This document shows, piece by piece, positions 7,577 through 15,112 of a DNA stretch of 64,000 nucleotides. The stretch spans positions 21,562 to 85,561 of the forward strand of contig DASPSY010000081.1 in assembly GCA_035623685.1 (NCBI GenBank), given 5' to 3'. Positions within the stretch are counted from its first letter, which is position 1; the number at the start of each line of letters is the position of its first letter. The stretch is from 3-1-20CM-4-69-9 sp035623685. Its GTDB lineage: Bacteria > Actinomycetota > Thermoleophilia > Gaiellales > Gaiellaceae. A program made the translations under genes and the position numbers. The notes under the pieces are model-generated. The model made no database searches. It saw only the letters and a program-made list of their open reading frames with translations, and had not been told where the DNA came from.

Positions 7577-9151
7577 CTGCGGCGCGGTCACCACGGGGAT
7601 CCGCAGCCAGAAGGTGGAGCCCGAGCCTTCCTCGCTGTCGAACCCGATCGTGCCGCCGTGGGCCTCCACGATCTGCAGCGCGAGCACGAGCCCGAGCCCG
7701 GTACCAGGGATTCCGCGCTCCCGCGCGATGTCGGCCCGGAAGAACTTCGTGAAGATCTGAGCCTGCTGGTCCTCGGCGATCCCGAGCCCGGGATCGCGCA
7801 CCCAGACCCAGGCCTCGCCGCGCGTCTCGACCGCGGCGACCTCGACGACACCGCCCTCCGGCGAGTACTTGATCGCGTTCGAGAGGAGGTTCCCGATCAC
7901 CTGGGCGAGACGGTCGCGGTCGCCTTCGACGAGCAGTGCCTCCGGCGCCGGGCGGAACTCGAGCTCGTGCTCCTCGCTCTGCGCGCTGAACAGCGTCACC
8001 TGCGCGGCGAGCAGCTCGTTGAGGTCGAACTCCGCGCGGTTCAGCTGCAGCACGCCGAGCTCGTGGCGCTGGAGGTCGAGCAGGTCGTTGAGCAGCGTCG
8101 CCAGCCGCGCCGACTCCGAGCGGATCAGCTCGAGGTAGCGGCGGCGATCAATCGGGTCGACGTCACGCTTGAGCATCAGCTCGGAGAACCCGAGCACGCT
8201 CGCGAGCGGTGTGCGCAGCTCGTGGGACACGTTGCTGACGAGCTCGGTCTTCAGCCGCTCGCTCTCCACGAGCCGGCGGTTGTGCTCCTCCAGCTCGTCC
8301 CGGTTGCGCTGCAGCGAGTCGGTCATCGCGTTGAACGACTGCTCGAGCACGCCGATCTCGCCGGGACCGCCGGTGGGGACACGCTCAGAGAGGTCGCCGG
8401 TCGCGACACGGCGCGCACCTCCCGCGACGCGACGCACAGGCCGCGCGACCACTCGCTCGAGGTACACGGCGGCGGCGAGCAGGAACATGAGCGCTGCGGC
8501 CAGCGACGTCGCACCGATCAGCACGGCGGCGTGCGCCGTGTTCTTCGCGCGGACGTCGCGTGCGGCCCCGCGGGCCTGCTCCTTGTTGAGGAACGTGGTG
8601 AACGACCCGCGGATGTGCTCGACACTGCTCGATCCGGTTCTCGAGATCGAGACAGCACGCGCCGACTGCGGGTTGCGCTCCATGAAGTGGACGAGCGGGA
8701 TCGAGTAGTTGTGCAGGTATGCGTCGATCTGCTGCTTGATCGTGCGCGCGGAGGCCTGCTGGCTCGGATCGTCGGCCGTGAGCTTGATCAGCTCGGCCAT
8801 CTGCGGCGGATACCTGTGCTGCGCCGTCACCCACGGCTGGAGGTAGCGCCGCTTGCCCGTGATCACGAAGCCGCGCAGACCTGTCTCGAAATCGATCACG
8901 AGCGTCTGGAGCCCGTTGGCGGTCGCGATCACCTGCTGCGAGCGGCGTGCCTCGAGCGAGCGGTGGCGCAGGCCGATGACGGCGTAGATCAGGATCCCGA
9001 ACACGAGCGCGAGGCCCAGCGCGAGCGCGCCGATCGAGACCGCGATGCGGGTCAGGAGGCCCGGGTTCGCGCGCTCGGACCCGGCCCGGCCGTGCGACGG
9101 GCCTGCGACCGTCTCCGAAACGTCGGGCACTGGGCTGCTCGAGTTGCTCAT
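7529..9151 (-). CDS. Membrane sensor histidine kinase with CHASE3-like sensor and HAMP domain
   Basis: A 540-residue kinase. A first membrane helix spans about residues 35-60, followed by a CHASE3-like extracytoplasmic domain (DFETGLRGFVITGKRRYL), a second membrane helix near 215-235, and a HAMP linker (VARPVRRVAGGARRV). The HisKA box SHELRTPLASVLGFSE has the phospho-accepting histidine near residue 310. HATPase N, G1 and G2 boxes follow (NLLSNAIKYS, DPGLGIA, GTGLGL). The start ATG at 9151 overlaps the stop of the receiver gene as ATGA, so the two are co-translated and very likely form one system. The signal is unknown. Frames extending to 9406 are antisense artefacts. Confidence 0.9.
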   Translation of the reverse strand: MSNSSSPVPDVSETVAGPSHGRAGSERANPGLLTRIAVSIGALALGLALVFGILIYAVIGLRHRSLEARRSQQVIATANGLQTLVIDFETGLRGFVITGKRRYLQPWVTAQHRYPPQMAELIKLTADDPSQQASARTIKQQIDAYLHNYSIPLVHFMERNPQSARAVSISRTGSSSVEHIRGSFTTFLNKEQARGAARDVRAKNTAHAAVLIGATSLAAALMFLLAAAVYLERVVARPVRRVAGGARRVATGDLSERVPTGGPGEIGVLEQSFNAMTDSLQRNRDELEEHNRRLVESERLKTELVSNVSHELRTPLASVLGFSELMLKRDVDPIDRRRYLELIRSESARLATLLNDLLDLQRHELGVLQLNRAEFDLNELLAAQVTLFSAQSEEHELEFRPAPEALLVEGDRDRLAQVIGNLLSNAIKYSPEGGVVEVAAVETRGEAWVWVRDPGLGIAEDQQAQIFTKFFRADIARERGIPGTGLGLVLALQIVEAHGGTIGFDSEEGSGSTFWLRIPVVTAPQSAAAAGDEAKARHGV

Positions 9152-9522
9152 CCGCTCTCCGCGAGCACTCCCTCCACCGCCTCGCTGATCTCGTCGGGCG
9201 AGAACGGCTTGTCCATCACGAGCGTCGCCCCCTCGCGCAGCGCGTCCTCGCGCGTCTCCGGCTGCGCGGTCAGCACGATCACCGGCATGGCGGCAAGCTC
9301 GACATCGCCGCGCAGCTCGGTCAGGACCTCGAGCCCGCCGCGCCGCGGCATGAGCATGTCGAGGATCAGGACGTCCGGGTGGATCTCGCGGACGAGCTTC
9401 ATGCACTCCACTCCGTCCTCGGCCTCTGCAAACGCGTACTCGCCCCTGATGCTCACGCGAATGAGCTCACGCAGGGCCGGTTCGTCGTCGCAGATGAGCA
9501 CGGTCGCAGGTGAACCGGCCAT
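9148..9522 (-). CDS. Single-domain response regulator (receiver only)
   Basis: A 124-residue CheY-like receiver with no output domain. The acidic pair D12/D13, phospho-accepting D55 (LILDMLMP), T85 and K105 (DKPF) are all present, so it should be phosphorylated normally. It overlaps the start of the histidine kinase gene by 4 nt and is probably that kinase's partner. Without an output domain it must act by protein contact or in a phosphorelay. Confidence 0.92.
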   Translation of the reverse strand: MAGSPATVLICDDEPALRELIRVSIRGEYAFAEAEDGVECMKLVREIHPDVLILDMLMPRRGGLEVLTELRGDVELAAMPVIVLTAQPETREDALREGATLVMDKPFSPDEISEAVEGVLAESG

Positions 9523-9530
9523 CCGGGCTA

Positions 9531-9536
9531 ATGGTA
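9531..9536 (-). promoter_or_regulatory. -10-like TACCAT before the receiver gene
   Basis: Read on the reverse strand, TACCAT ends 8 nt before the ATG at 9522, in the 46-nt gap after the SDR gene. It suggests the kinase/receiver pair has its own promoter. Confidence 0.35.
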
Positions 9537-9568
9537 GGCAGTCGGCGGACGACGCGCCGGAGCGCGCC

Positions 9569-10336
9569 CTACTCGGGCGTGACGTAGGCGGCGGTCAGCC
9601 CGCCGTCCACCACGAACGTGGCGCCGTTCACGTACGACGCCTCGTCGCTCGCGAGGAAGAGCGCCGCGCTGACGATCTCGCGAGGCTTCGCAAGGCGCCC
9701 CATCGGAAGATGCACGCGCCGCCGCTCGTACGCCGCCGGATCGTCTCCGAAGATGCGGAGCAGGAGCGGTGTCTCCACTGGGCCGGGACAGAGCGCGTTG
9801 ACTCGCACGCCGTCGCGCGCGAACTGCACGGCGAGCTCGCGGCTCAGCGACAGGACCGCTCCCTTCGACGCCGTATACGAGATCTGCGACGTCGCTGCGC
9901 CGACCAGCGCGACGAACGAGGCGACGTTGATCACGGAGCCGCCGCCACGCTCGAGCAGATAGGGGATGCCGTGCTTGCAACAGAGGTAGACCCCGCGTGT
10001 GTTCACGGCCTGCACGCGCTCCCACGCCTCGAGCCCGGTGTCGAGGATCGACGCGTCGTCGGCCGGTGAGATTCCCGCGTTGTTGTAGAGGACGTCCACG
10101 CCTCCGTAGCGCTCGGCCGTCTCCTCGTACATCCGACGCACACTCTTCTCGTCCGCCACGTCGACCTGTACGGCGAACGCGTCGCGCGCCTCTTCGGCGG
10201 TCTTGACTGCGGCGTCCGCATCGACGTCGGCGACACAGACGCGCGCGCCTTCCTCGGAGAAGAGCAGCGCCGCGTCGCGGCCCATCCCGCCACCCGCGCC
10301 GGTGATCACCGCGACCCTGCCGTCCAGCCGCCCCAT
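9569..10336 (-). CDS. Short-chain dehydrogenase/reductase of the glnA4-type cassette
   Basis: A 255-residue classical SDR. The NAD(P)-binding motif TGAGGGMG is at about 12-19, NNAG follows near 88-91, and the catalytic Ser plus YTASK lie around 139-157. The C-terminus DGGLTAAY is normal. Its ATG overlaps the aldehyde dehydrogenase stop by one base (TGATG), so the two are translated together. Paired with an aldehyde dehydrogenase, it could oxidise an alcohol such as gamma-glutamylethanolamide to the aldehyde. Annotators often call such proteins 3-oxoacyl-ACP reductases, which the context does not support. Confidence 0.85.
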   Translation of the reverse strand: MGRLDGRVAVITGAGGGMGRDAALLFSEEGARVCVADVDADAAVKTAEEARDAFAVQVDVADEKSVRRMYEETAERYGGVDVLYNNAGISPADDASILDTGLEAWERVQAVNTRGVYLCCKHGIPYLLERGGGSVINVASFVALVGAATSQISYTASKGAVLSLSRELAVQFARDGVRVNALCPGPVETPLLLRIFGDDPAAYERRRVHLPMGRLAKPREIVSAALFLASDEASYVNGATFVVDGGLTAAYVTPE

Positions 10337-11685
10337 CACGTGGCCACGAACACGTTCTTCACCTCGGAGTACCCCTCGAGCGCGTGCATGCCGAGCTCGC
10401 GGCCGAAGCCGGACTGCTTGAAGCCGCCGAACGGCGTCGACACGCGGACGGACGTGTTCGCGTTGATTGAGAGCACGCCGGTGTCGATCTCGCGCGCGAC
10501 GCGGAGCGCACGCGAGCCGTTCTGCGTCCAGATCGAGCCCGAGAGCCCGTACGGGGTGTCGTTCGCGCGACGGATCGCCTCGTCCTCGTCGGCGAACGGG
10601 ATCACGGCCGCGACCGGCCCGAAGACCTCCTCCCGCGCGACGCGGTCGTCGTTCGTCGCCTCCATGAGCGTGCAAGGAAACCAGAACCCGGCGCCCTCCG
10701 GAACGGAGCCGCGAAAGAGCGGATCGCCGTCGACGAACGACGCCACCTGCTCGCGGTGCTGGGCGGAGATGAGCGGCCCCATCTCGGTCGCATCGTCAGC
10801 GGGATCACCGACGTGCACGCCACGCGTCGCATCGACGAGCAACTCGACGAACCGGTCGTACACGGAACGCTCGACGAAGATGCGCGATCGCGCGCAGCAG
10901 TCCTGGCCCGCGTTGCCGAAGACCGCGTACGGCGCCGCGGCGGCTGCAGCCTCGAGATCGGCGTCCGCGAAGATCAGGTTCGCCGATTTGCCGCCGAGCT
11001 CGAGCGTGACACGCTTGATCGTCTCGGCCGCGCCCGCCATGACCGCACGACCGACCTCGGTCGAGCCCGTGAAGCCGACCTTGGCGACATCCGGATGCTC
11101 GACCAGCCGGTTGCCGACGACCGAGCCCTTCCCGGCGAGCACGTTGACGACACCCTCGGGGATGCCTGCCTCGAGCACGAGCTCGCCGAGTCGAAGCGCG
11201 GACAGCGGCGTCAGTTCCGCCGGCTTGAGCACGACGGTGTTGCCGCACGCGAGCGCGGGGCCGAGCTTCCAGCTCGCGATGTTCAGCGGGAAGTTCCACG
11301 GGACGATCAGCCCGACGACGCCGAGCGGCTCGCGGAAGGTCATGTCGACCCCGCCCCCCACCGGGATCGTCTCGCCGTGGTGCTTGTCGACCGCGCCGGC
11401 GTAGAAGTGGAAGACGTCGGCGACCATCCCGACCTCGCCGCGCGAGTCGGAGATCGGCTTGCCGACGTTGCGGGTCTCGATCTGCGCGAGCTCCTCGCCG
11501 TGCTCCTCGACGAGCGCCGCCAGCCGGCGCAGCAGCCGTGCGCGATCGGCCGGCGCGACCGCGCGCCACGCAGGGAACGCCGCCTTCGCCGCAGCGACGG
11601 CGGCGTCGGTCTCCTCGGCGCCGGCCTGCTCGAGGACGACGATCGTCTCCTCGGTGGCAGGGTTGACGACGGCGACGCTGCTCAT
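10336..11685 (-). CDS. NAD(P)-dependent aldehyde dehydrogenase (AldC/PuuC-like)
   Basis: A 449-residue ALDH-superfamily enzyme. It has PWNFPL with N131, the cofactor loop GFTGSTEVG near 204-212, the general base E229 in LELGGKSAN and the catalytic cysteine C263 in GQDCCARSR. It is slightly shorter than the usual 470-500. Gene order with the SDR, the C26 hydrolase and the GS-like ligase suggests that it oxidises a gamma-glutamylated amino-aldehyde to the acid. It starts 36 nt from the divergent alpha/beta hydrolase gene. Confidence 0.92.
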   Translation of the reverse strand: MSSVAVVNPATEETIVVLEQAGAEETDAAVAAAKAAFPAWRAVAPADRARLLRRLAALVEEHGEELAQIETRNVGKPISDSRGEVGMVADVFHFYAGAVDKHHGETIPVGGGVDMTFREPLGVVGLIVPWNFPLNIASWKLGPALACGNTVVLKPAELTPLSALRLGELVLEAGIPEGVVNVLAGKGSVVGNRLVEHPDVAKVGFTGSTEVGRAVMAGAAETIKRVTLELGGKSANLIFADADLEAAAAAAPYAVFGNAGQDCCARSRIFVERSVYDRFVELLVDATRGVHVGDPADDATEMGPLISAQHREQVASFVDGDPLFRGSVPEGAGFWFPCTLMEATNDDRVAREEVFGPVAAVIPFADEDEAIRRANDTPYGLSGSIWTQNGSRALRVAREIDTGVLSINANTSVRVSTPFGGFKQSGFGRELGMHALEGYSEVKNVFVAT

Positions 11686-11721
11686 TGCGGCGATTCAACC
11701 ATTGCGGGCGAGGCCCATGCT

Positions 11722-12603
11722 ATGAAGCGGCTCATGCGCGAGGTCACGACGTCCGACGGCCGCACGCTCCGCGTCTACGAAGGTGGCGACCCCGCAGGGA
11801 AACCGGTGTTCCTCCACAACGGCACGCCGTCGGGCGGCTTGCAGTACCCGCCGGCGGCCGACGACGCCCGCGGTCGCGGAATCAGGTTGATCAGCTACGA
11901 CCGGCCCGGTTATGCGGGCTCGACGAGCAAGCCCGGCCGCACGGTCGCCGACGCCGCGGCCGACGTCGCCACGATCGCCGACGCGCTCGGCGTCGACCGC
12001 TTCGCGACCTGGGGGATCTCCGGCGGCGGACCGCACTCGCTCGCGTGCGCCGCGCTCCTGTCGGACCGGGTCGTCGCCGCCGCGAGTCTCGCAGGCGTCG
12101 CGCCGATCGACGCCGAGGGACTCGACTGGACCGAGGGGATGGGCGAGGAGAACCTCGAGGAGTTCGCCGCCACGCAGGCAGGGCAAGAGGCGCTCGAGAG
12201 CTTCCTCGAACCGCGGGCGAAGGCCCTGGGGGCACTGGGCACGCAGGGACTTGCGACCATGCTTCAGACGCTGCTCACGCCCGTCGACGCCGCGGTGTTC
12301 ACCGGTGACGTAGCGGAGTACCTCTCGGCTGCGATGGCCAGCGCGATCGAGGAGCGGGTCGACGGCTGGCGCGACGACGACCTCGCGTTCGACAATCCGT
12401 GGGGGTTCGCGGTCGAGGAGATCCGCGTGCCGGTGCTCCTCTGGCACGGCGAGCACGACCTGTTCGTCCCGATCTCGCACGGCAGGTGGCTGGCCGAGCG
12501 GATCCCCGGTGTTGACGCGCGCCTCTCGCCGGACGACGGCCACATCACGCTTGGGACACGCCGGGTGCCAGAGGTGCACGCGTGGTTGCTCGAGCGCTTC
12601 TGA
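11722..12603 (+). CDS. Alpha/beta hydrolase
   Basis: A 293-residue alpha/beta hydrolase. The oxyanion-type motif HNGTPSGG is at 32-39, the nucleophile S100 sits in GISGGG, the acid is in the HGEHDLFVP segment and the histidine is in DDGHITL close to the C-terminus. The substrate is unknown. It lies on the opposite strand inside an otherwise reverse-strand amine-catabolism cluster, splitting the C26 hydrolase from the ALDH/SDR pair. An in-frame reading upstream of 11722 is antisense to the ALDH gene and is not used. Its stop is one base from the stop of the C26 hydrolase. Confidence 0.85.
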   Translation: MKRLMREVTTSDGRTLRVYEGGDPAGKPVFLHNGTPSGGLQYPPAADDARGRGIRLISYDRPGYAGSTSKPGRTVADAAADVATIADALGVDRFATWGISGGGPHSLACAALLSDRVVAAASLAGVAPIDAEGLDWTEGMGEENLEEFAATQAGQEALESFLEPRAKALGALGTQGLATMLQTLLTPVDAAVFTGDVAEYLSAAMASAIEERVDGWRDDDLAFDNPWGFAVEEIRVPVLLWHGEHDLFVPISHGRWLAERIPGVDARLSPDDGHITLGTRRVPEVHAWLLERF

Positions 12604-12604
12604 G

Positions 12605-13321
12605 CTAGCGCCGCGTGCGTGCGCGGTACTTGCGCGCCTCGTTCACGAGCGCTTCGAACAGCTTCGTGTTCTCGCCCGCCTCGGGATGCCAGAGAACGCC
12701 GAGCGCGAACTGCTTCGACCGATCCTCGAGCGCCTCGATCGTGCCGTCGCCGGCATGGCCCGCGACCTGTAGGCCCTCGCCGAGCCGGCCGATTCCCTGG
12801 TGGTGGTGGGACTTGACGGGGACGCGCTCCCCGAGAAGCGCTGCGAGCTTCGTCCCCTCGTCGAGCTCGACGTCGTGATCGGCGAACTCGCCGGGCGTCT
12901 CCTTGTGCTTCTCGTCGCCGACGACGTCCGGGAGGTGCTGCACCAGGTCGCCGCCGCGGGCGACGTTCAGGATCTGCGAGCCGCGGCAGATCGCGAGCAC
13001 CGGCATGTCGCGCTCGAGCGCGGCCTGGAGCAGCGCCAGCTCGCCCTGGTCACGCTCCGTCGAGATGCCGGACGTCTCGGGATGCGGCTCCTGCCCGTAG
13101 AGGTCGGGATCGAGGTCGGGGCCGCCGGTGAGTACGAGGGCGTCGAGCGCGTCGAGCGTCTCCTCCACGCCGTCCGTCGACGGCGGGACGAGCACCGGCC
13201 GGCCGCCGGCAGAGTCGACCGAGCGGACGTAGTCGACGGGGATGAGCGCCGCCTCGAGCTCCCAGTGGCTCCAACGGGCCGGCGTGACGTAGGTCGTGAT
13301 CCCGACGAGCGGCTTAGCCAC
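12605..13321 (-). CDS. Gamma-glutamyl-GABA hydrolase-like class I amidotransferase (peptidase C26)
   Basis: A 238-residue glutamine-amidotransferase-fold hydrolase of the PuuD/C26 group. The catalytic C112 sits in AICRGSQ, with H212 and E214 in LWHPE. LTGGPDLDP and KSHHHQ are family signatures. Members cleave the gamma-glutamyl bond of gamma-glutamylated carboxylic acids to release glutamate. The start is GTG at 13321, and the first 8 bases overlap the end of the GS-like ligase, so the pair is coupled. It corresponds in position to Rv2859c of the M. tuberculosis glnA4 region as I remember it. Confidence 0.9.
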   Translation of the reverse strand: MAKPLVGITTYVTPARWSHWELEAALIPVDYVRSVDSAGGRPVLVPPSTDGVEETLDALDALVLTGGPDLDPDLYGQEPHPETSGISTERDQGELALLQAALERDMPVLAICRGSQILNVARGGDLVQHLPDVVGDEKHKETPGEFADHDVELDEGTKLAALLGERVPVKSHHHQGIGRLGEGLQVAGHAGDGTIEALEDRSKQFALGVLWHPEAGENTKLFEALVNEARKYRARTRR

Positions 13322-14642
13322 GCTCGAACAGGAGCTCGCGCTCGTAGCAGGTGACGACCTCGTCGAACAGCCGCTGCTCCGTCCGGCCGTAGTTGAGGTA
13401 GTGCTCCACGACCTCGTCGCCGAACGCGGCCCGCGCGACCGAGCCGTTCTCGAGGGCAGCCACCGCGTCCCGCAGCGTGGACGGAAACCTCTTCGCGTCC
13501 GACTCGTACGCGTTCCCCTCGAGGGCGGGCGGCAGCGGGAGCTCGTGCTCGAGGCCGTGCAGGCCCGCCGCGATCATCGCCGCGAACGCGAGGTACGGGT
13601 TCACGTCCCCGCCCGGGATCCTCGTCTCGACGCGCTTCGACGCGCCGTGGCCGACGACGCGGAAGCCGCACGTGCGATTGTCGTGTCCCCACGCGAGCGT
13701 CGTCGGCGCCCAGCTCGACGCGGCGTAGCGCTTGTACGAGTTCACGTTCGGTGCGAAGAACAGCGCAAGCTCGCCCGTGCACGCGATCTGGCCGGCGAGG
13801 AAGCGGTCGAACACCTCGCTCTCCTCGCCGAACGCGTTCGTTCCGTCTCGCCACAGCGAGGAGTGGATGTGGCAGGAGTTGCCGATCCACGTGTGGTCCG
13901 GCTTCGCCATGAACGTGATCGCGCAGTCGTTCAGGTGCGCGATCTCCTTCGCGCCGTTCTTGTAGATCGTGTGGCGGTCGGCGCTCGTGAGCGCGTCGGC
14001 GAAGCGGAAGTTGATCTCATGCTGACCGGGCCACGCCTCGCCCTTCGAGCTCTCGACGGGGATGCCTGCGGCCTGCATCCCGTTGCGGATCTGACGGATC
14101 AGCGGCTCGTCGTAGGAGGTCGCGAGCACGTGGTAGTCGAGGATGTACGGCACCGACGGCGTCAGGTCGCGGTAGTGCTTGCCGTGCGCCTCCGCGTACG
14201 ACTCCTTGACGAGGTAGAACTCGAGCTCGGAGCCGAACATCGGCTCGTAGTCCGCCGCGCGCGCTCGTTCGACCTGCGCCTTCAGCACCTGTCGAGGAGA
14301 CGCGACCACAGGCGACCCGTCCTCCCAGCCGACGTCGCAGAGGACGAGCGCGGTCCCCTCGAGCCACGGAATGCGGCGCAGCGTCGCGAGGTCCGGCTGC
14401 AGGTGGAAGTCGCCGTAGCCGCGCTCCCAGCTCGCCATTGCGTAGCCGGGCTGCGGATCCATCTCCATGTCCAGCGCGAGCAGGTAGTTGCAGCCCTCGA
14501 CCCCGTGCTCCACCGACTCCTCGACGAAGAACTCTGCCTGCTCGCGCTTCCCCATCAGGCGGCCCTGCATGTCCGTGAACGCGGCGACGACCGTGTCGAC
14601 GGCACCTGACTCGACGTCGGCGCGCAGCTCTTCGAGAGTCAC
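13314..14642 (-). CDS. Glutamine synthetase-like gamma-glutamyl-amine ligase (GlnA4/PuuA type)
   Basis: A 442-residue glutamine-synthetase-fold enzyme. It has the ATP/metal and glutamate motifs SELEFYL, PGQHEINF, NSCHIHSSLW and VETRIPGGDVNPY, but lacks the adenylylation-loop context of true GlnA. With a C26 hydrolase, an ALDH and an SDR, it most likely attaches glutamate to an amine (putrescine, ethanolamine or a relative) rather than to ammonia. The GTG start at 14642 overlaps the Nudix stop as GTGA. The frame is open upstream to 14861 but that part is antisense or shadow sequence. Confidence 0.88.
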   Translation of the reverse strand: MTLEELRADVESGAVDTVVAAFTDMQGRLMGKREQAEFFVEESVEHGVEGCNYLLALDMEMDPQPGYAMASWERGYGDFHLQPDLATLRRIPWLEGTALVLCDVGWEDGSPVVASPRQVLKAQVERARAADYEPMFGSELEFYLVKESYAEAHGKHYRDLTPSVPYILDYHVLATSYDEPLIRQIRNGMQAAGIPVESSKGEAWPGQHEINFRFADALTSADRHTIYKNGAKEIAHLNDCAITFMAKPDHTWIGNSCHIHSSLWRDGTNAFGEESEVFDRFLAGQIACTGELALFFAPNVNSYKRYAASSWAPTTLAWGHDNRTCGFRVVGHGASKRVETRIPGGDVNPYLAFAAMIAAGLHGLEHELPLPPALEGNAYESDAKRFPSTLRDAVAALENGSVARAAFGDEVVEHYLNYGRTEQRLFDEVVTCYERELLFERG

Positions 14643-15034
14643 GGCCTCGACTCTACGCGCCAGAGGGCGATCGTCGCGAGCGACGTTGCGTCGTTGATCT
14701 CGCGCAGTGCCGCGGCGAGTGGACGCCGGAGCACCTCGAGCTCCGGCGTCCCGACCTCGCGCAGCGTCTGCGCGCAGAATGCGTGCACGTACTCCGTCGA
14801 GTAGGCAGCGGCCGCGAAGAAGCTGCCGAGCTCGCGCCAGCTCTCGGCCCCGAGCCCGCACTCCTCCGCCAGCTCCCGTTCGGCCGCCGCCCTCGGCGCC
14901 TCACCGGGCTCGATCTTCCCCGCGGGGACCTCGACGAGCAGCTCCGCCGTGCCGGGCCGCGACTGGCGGACGAGCACGAGCTCGTCTCCGTCGACGGCCA
15001 CGATCGACACGGACTGGGGGTGGTTCACGAGCAT
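14639..15034 (-). CDS. Nudix hydrolase (ADP-ribose pyrophosphatase-like)
   Basis: A hydrolase with a complete Nudix box: G at the start of GKIEPGEA, then RELAEECGLG. From an ATG at 15034 it is 131 residues long. An in-frame GTG at 15100 would place the perfect hairpin at 15067-15097 inside the coding region, so 15034 is preferred. The sequence before the box (VPAGKIEPGE) resembles ADP-ribose pyrophosphatases. It is co-translated with the GS-like gene through a GTGA overlap. A link to amine catabolism is not obvious. Confidence 0.8.
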   Translation of the reverse strand: MLVNHPQSVSIVAVDGDELVLVRQSRPGTAELLVEVPAGKIEPGEAPRAAAERELAEECGLGAESWRELGSFFAAAAYSTEYVHAFCAQTLREVGTPELEVLRRPLAAALREINDATSLATIALWRVESRP

Positions 15035-15066
15035 GGTTCGAATCTCGGCTGATTCACGCGAACGGC

Positions 15067-15097
15067 TGCGGCGCCGCGCTCGCTGCGCGGCGCCGCA
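15067..15097 (-). terminator. Perfect GC-rich hairpin after the permease gene
   Basis: A 13-bp perfect inverted repeat (arms 15067-15079 and 15085-15097) with a 5-nt loop lies 16 nt beyond the permease stop and 33 nt before the Nudix ATG. There is no U-run on either side. It probably stops or attenuates transcription leaving the permease gene, or stabilises its 3' end. Confidence 0.55.
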
Positions 15098-15112
15098 CAC
15101 CGTCGAGTCGAG

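Noticed and set aside
7658..10069. A forward-strand open frame of 803 codons opposite the kinase, receiver and SDR genes
   Set aside because: It crosses three well-supported reverse-strand genes and has the low-complexity composition of an antisense frame.
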